The position numbers and the translations under genes are program-made. DNA of 46,768 bases from JBAXPV01 sp037132075 (GTDB lineage: Bacteria; Bacteroidota; Bacteroidia; Bacteroidales; CAIXZF01): positions 1 to 46,768 of the forward strand of contig JBAXPV010000029.1 of the NCBI GenBank assembly GCA_037132075.1, given 5' to 3'. Below are positions 43,833 through 46,768 of the stretch, one piece after another (positions within the stretch are counted from its first letter, which is position 1; every line of letters starts with the position of its first letter). A model generated the notes under the pieces. It had not been told where the DNA came from, searched no databases, and was given only the letters and a program-made list of their open reading frames with translations.

Positions 43833-44741
43833 ATGAAAAACCGAAGCCTTGTTTCTATTAACGATTTTACTAAGGAACAGCAGTTGCGGATTCTTGACCT
43901 TGCAGAAGGTTTTGAACTTCAACCTACGCAAAAAATCCTTGAAGATTTCGTTGTTGCCTCCTTATTTTTCGAACCCTCGACCCGGACCCGGCTTAGTTTT
44001 GACTCTGCAATTTCCCGTTTGGGCGGGCGGATCATCGGGTTTTCCGACACCTCTTCAACGAGTGTAAAAAAAGGAGAATCCTTAAAAGACACCATCACGA
44101 TGGTAAGTGGATATTCCGACCTGATCGTAATGCGTCATCCGCAGGCCGGAAGTGCACGTTACGCCAGTGAGGTAGCCGGGGTGCCTGTCATCAATGCAGG
44201 CGATGGTGCCAACCAGCATCCTACCCAATGTTTGCTTGATATGTATTCTATCAGGAAAACACAAGGAAAGCTTGAAAACCTGCAGATCGCCTTTGTCGGC
44301 GACCTCAAGTACGGACGTACAGTGCATTCCCTGGCAATGGCATTGTCAGGTTTCAATTGTACCTTCCACCTGGTTTCACCACCGGAGCTGAAGTTGCCTA
44401 GCGTGGTAAAAAGCTACATCAAAGAAAAACATTGTCAATATTATCAGTACACCGATCTTAATGAGGTAATTCCTTTTGCTGATGTGATCTATATGACTCG
44501 TATTCAACGGGAACGATTTTCCGATCCTCTTGAATATGAAAAAGTAAAGAACGCCTATATCCTAAAAAATGAAGCCTTAAGACATTCAAAGGATAACCTT
44601 CGGATTCTTCATCCACTGCCCAGAGTCAATGAAATCGACGTGGATGTGGATGATAACCCAAAAGCATATTATTTCCAACAAGCCATGAATGGTGTATATG
44701 TCAGACAAGCCCTCGTTAGTTCAATTTTAGGAGTAAAATAA
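43833..44741 (+). CDS. pyrB: Aspartate carbamoyltransferase catalytic subunit
   Basis: 302 residues. It forms carbamoyl-aspartate from carbamoyl phosphate and aspartate in pyrimidine synthesis. The carbamoyl-phosphate loop FFEPSTRTRLSFDSA (about 47-61), the 80s loop region SVKKGESLKD, HPTQCLLDMY, GDLKYGRTVHSL, TRIQRERF and HPLPRVNEID are all intact. Its TAA shares its last base with the ATG of pyrI, so the two are translationally coupled, as for the catalytic and regulatory subunits of the E. coli type. Confidence 0.98.
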   Translation: MKNRSLVSINDFTKEQQLRILDLAEGFELQPTQKILEDFVVASLFFEPSTRTRLSFDSAISRLGGRIIGFSDTSSTSVKKGESLKDTITMVSGYSDLIVMRHPQAGSARYASEVAGVPVINAGDGANQHPTQCLLDMYSIRKTQGKLENLQIAFVGDLKYGRTVHSLAMALSGFNCTFHLVSPPELKLPSVVKSYIKEKHCQYYQYTDLNEVIPFADVIYMTRIQRERFSDPLEYEKVKNAYILKNEALRHSKDNLRILHPLPRVNEIDVDVDDNPKAYYFQQAMNGVYVRQALVSSILGVK

Positions 44742-45208
44742 TGGAAAATACGCACAACCCCAAAGAACTGAAGGTATCCGCAATCGAAAACGGAACCGTT
44801 ATCGACCATATCCCCGAAAATAATGTCTTCCAGGTAATCCGTATCCTGGGCCTCGACAATGTTGACAACCAGATGTTGTTCGGCACGAACCTCGAAAGCC
44901 AGAAATATGGAAAAAAGGGTATCGTCAAAGTCAACAACTTATTTTTCGCTCCCGAAGAGATCAATAAGATCGCCTTGGTTGCCCCGACAGCAACACTGAT
45001 CGTTATCAGGGATTTCGCAGTGGTAGCAAAAAACAGTGTGACCATTCCTGACGAAGTACACAAAATCGTCAAGTGCTTTAATCCAAATTGTATCACGAAT
45101 CATGAAAGCATCCCTACCCGCTTCGATGTCGTGAATAAAGAAGACGTGAAGCTGCTTTGTCATTACTGTGAGAAAGTCACTGGGAAAGAAACAATGACCT
45201 TTATTTAA
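44741..45208 (+). CDS. pyrI: Aspartate carbamoyltransferase regulatory subunit
   Basis: 155 residues. The N-terminal nucleotide-binding domain (LKVSAIENGTVIDHIPENNV) and C-terminal zinc domain are both present, with ligands in CFNPNCITNHE (C-x4-C) and CHYCEK (C-x2-C). It lets ATP and CTP/UTP adjust PyrB activity in the c6r6 complex. It overlaps pyrB by one base. Confidence 0.97.
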   Translation: MENTHNPKELKVSAIENGTVIDHIPENNVFQVIRILGLDNVDNQMLFGTNLESQKYGKKGIVKVNNLFFAPEEINKIALVAPTATLIVIRDFAVVAKNSVTIPDEVHKIVKCFNPNCITNHESIPTRFDVVNKEDVKLLCHYCEKVTGKETMTFI

Positions 45209-45223
45209 TCATAAGTATATTTT

Positions 45224-46474
45224 ATGAAAAAAGTTTATTTAAGCCTGCTGGCGGGCTTATTCATGTTGCCTGTATTTGCGCAACAACCCAAAGACAAAGC
45301 AATCTATAAAGTCTACAAAGAAGGCTTTTATGAGAAATATATCATGAGTGGGATAGAGGAATTCGAGAAAAAAGAGACTCCTGTTACTCCTGTTCGTTCT
45401 TTCAAAGTGGACTTGAGCACCATGGACATCCCTACCTCCAAGGAAAGTTTCAAAACCTTATGGCATAACGATCCAGTTTCCCAGGGAAGTACCGGGACAT
45501 GCTGGTGTTTCGCCGGCACCTCTTACCTGGAATCAGAGATCAACCGATTAAGCGGCCGCAAAGTTAAGCTGAGCGAAATGTATACCGTTTATTGGGAGTA
45601 TGTGGAACGCACAAAACGCTTTATCGACAAACGTGGCAAATCGCTGGTTGACGAAGGCGCTGAGGGAAATGCCGTTGCCAGAGAATGGAAGAAATATGGT
45701 ATCGTGCCAGAAGCTGATTATACCGGCCTTTTGGCAGGACAGATTTACCACAATCACGAGCCGATGATTAAAGAAATCCGCTCATTCCTCAACAGCCTGA
45801 AAGAGACAAACAACTGGAATGAAGATTTGGCTGTTTCCACAGTTCGGAGCATACTCGATCATTATATGGGAAGGCCACCACTGACCATCAAGGTGGAAGG
45901 TAAAGACATGACGCCGCTTCAATACCTTCATGATGTACTGAAGATCAACCTGGACGATGAAGTGGATCTGCTTTCACTGATGCAACAACCCTATTGGGAA
46001 AAAGTTGTTTATGAAGTACCAGACAATTGGTGGTTAAGTAAAGACTATTATAATGTACCGCTGGATGACTATATGGCCGTCGTAAAAAAAGCCCTAAAGA
46101 TGGGGTATACCTTCTCTATTGGCGGTGATGTTTCTGAAGCAGGTATGGATGCCAGAGACTTCCAGGCTGCTATCGTGCCTACATTTGACATACCATCAGA
46201 GTATATCGATGATTATGCCCGCCAGATGAGGTTTTCAAATGGAAGCACCACCGATGATCATGGGATGCACGTGGTAGGTTACCTTGAAAAAAACGGCAAA
46301 ACCTGGTTTTTAGTAAAAGATTCAGGTGCAGGTTCAAAATCAGGAGGAAAAGAGAAAAACAAGAATTACGGTTATTATTTCTTCCATGAAGATTTTATCA
46401 AGCTTAAGATGATCGACATGACCGTACACAAAGATGTTGTAAAAGACCTCATGGCAAAATTTAAGAACCAATAA
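45224..46474 (+). CDS. Secreted C1-family (bleomycin-hydrolase-like) cysteine peptidase
   Basis: 416 residues with a signal peptide (KVYLSLLAGLFMLPVFAQ). The papain-type active site is GSTGTCWCFAGTSYLE (Cys about 93, oxyanion Gln just before), and the histidine lies in DDHGMHVVGYLEKNGKTW (about 349). Where papain-like enzymes have Asn in NSWG, this protein reads VKDSGAG: an Asp in place of Asn and no tryptophan. It may still act with a Cys-His-Asp triad. Bleomycin-hydrolase relatives are aminopeptidases; a periplasmic peptide-degrading role is a reasonable guess. It starts 15 bp after pyrI, and no terminator separates them. Confidence 0.85.
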   Translation: MKKVYLSLLAGLFMLPVFAQQPKDKAIYKVYKEGFYEKYIMSGIEEFEKKETPVTPVRSFKVDLSTMDIPTSKESFKTLWHNDPVSQGSTGTCWCFAGTSYLESEINRLSGRKVKLSEMYTVYWEYVERTKRFIDKRGKSLVDEGAEGNAVAREWKKYGIVPEADYTGLLAGQIYHNHEPMIKEIRSFLNSLKETNNWNEDLAVSTVRSILDHYMGRPPLTIKVEGKDMTPLQYLHDVLKINLDDEVDLLSLMQQPYWEKVVYEVPDNWWLSKDYYNVPLDDYMAVVKKALKMGYTFSIGGDVSEAGMDARDFQAAIVPTFDIPSEYIDDYARQMRFSNGSTTDDHGMHVVGYLEKNGKTWFLVKDSGAGSKSGGKEKNKNYGYYFFHEDFIKLKMIDMTVHKDVVKDLMAKFKNQ

Positions 46475-46536
46475 CAGAATTTCGCTTTGTTGCGAATACT
46501 CCCGGATTTTTCACTTCTTTACTACTTGCACAAAAA

Positions 46537-46568
46537 AAATGGTCGCTCCGGGAGGGCGACCATTTTTT
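46537..46568 (+). terminator. Rho-independent terminator after the C1 peptidase
   Basis: ATGGTCGCTC (46539-46548) pairs with GGGCGACCAT (46554-46563) with one G-T pair and a 5-base loop, followed by seven T and preceded by eight A. It ends the pyrB-pyrI-peptidase unit 65 bases after the last stop. Confidence 0.88.
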
Positions 46569-46640
46569 TACTTTTTCCTTCTTGCTTCTTATATCTTATA
46601 TCACCCTTCACTCTTCATCCTTCAAACTTCAATAATCAGA

Positions 46641-46768
46641 ATTATCTGCGATGATCCACAGTGGGGGGGCCTCAATGTAAAAATGCCGGCACTGCGTGCC
46701 TTTCATTGGCGGGATTATCTGCGATGATCCACAGTGGGGGGGCCTCAATGTAAAAATGCCGGCACTGC
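46641..46768. repeat. Tandem repeat, 73-bp period, entering the right edge
   Basis: A 55-bp sequence at 46641-46695 recurs without a mismatch at 46714-46768, separated by 18 bp (46696-46713). It includes a G7 run and a GGCAC-TGC-GTGCC hairpin that spans the junction. The 73-bp period is not a multiple of three, so it is not a protein repeat. The window ends exactly at the end of the second copy, so the full copy number is not visible. Confidence 0.85.

Noticed and set aside
46539..46727. A 62-residue open frame across the right-edge repeat
   Set aside because: It starts inside a terminator hairpin and passes through a repeat with a period that is not a multiple of three. No protein-like composition.
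46641..46768. CRISPR array
   Set aside because: The repeated part is 55 bp with only 18 bp between, no cas gene is near, and one spacer cannot show diversity. A plain tandem repeat of 73 bp explains it.

Overview
The window looks like a chromosomal segment of a member of the Bacteroidetes, most likely class Bacteroidia. The signs are: -7 elements of the form TAnnTTTG in front of most transcription units; Bacteroidetes-type lipoproteins; a type IX secretion system (T9SS) type A sorting domain on a 3,920-residue protein; a PorE-like TPR/PD40/OmpA protein; and kdsA, queE and the glycogen-type GDE-GT-GH57 cluster arranged as is usual in this phylum. No rRNA, tRNA, insertion sequence or CRISPR array was found. 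Most of the DNA is core metabolism and translation. The accessory-looking parts are the two window edges, the region around 17.3-18.7 kb, and the giant gene.

Layout. 1-541: non-coding edge and a broken BRO-N/antirepressor-type gene. 542-4379: mnmE (-), sucD (+), a beta-helix lipoprotein (-). 4614-9169: a three-gene glycogen/alpha-glucan cluster on the + strand (debranching enzyme, glycosyltransferase, GH57). 9195-12137: a GH3 glycosidase fused to a serine beta-lactamase-like domain, convergent with an MTA phosphorylase (12141-12887, -). 13045-14541: an SMR transporter and a thioester-reductase-like dehydrogenase behind a textbook Bacteroidetes promoter. 14609-17260: a large transglutaminase-like lipoprotein. 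17508-18578 (-): a MORN/YwqK-like plus TonB-C-like secreted protein bracketed by a 20-bp direct repeat. 18757-21931: thrS-infC-rpmI-rplT; infC starts at ATC and is therefore easy to miss. 22084-28117 (-): a tightly packed set ffh-folD-queE-porE-like-rhodanese-kdsA. 28559-40321: the giant secreted T9SS protein. 40390-42183 (-): argS. 42372-43709: a cyclic-2,3-diphosphoglycerate-synthase-like P-loop protein. 43833-46474: pyrB-pyrI and a secreted C1-type peptidase. 46641-46768: the start of a tandem repeat with 73-bp period that runs off the window.

How the genes fit together. The glycogen cluster handles synthesis and debranching of storage alpha-glucan. The thrS-rplT block is the conserved translation operon, with the rare start codon that marks IF3 autocontrol in other bacteria. 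The ffh set mixes protein targeting, one-carbon metabolism, queuosine and Kdo synthesis with a gene whose domain order matches the T9SS component PorE. The giant protein carries six cohesin-like domains, eight Ig/PKD-like domains, eleven GGG-type modules, thirteen TYSG-type modules and three C-terminal PKD-like domains before its sorting domain. It is the most notable item: a probable cell-surface adhesin or scaffold. Its cysteine pattern suggests one disulfide per module, with different pairings in different cohesin-like copies.
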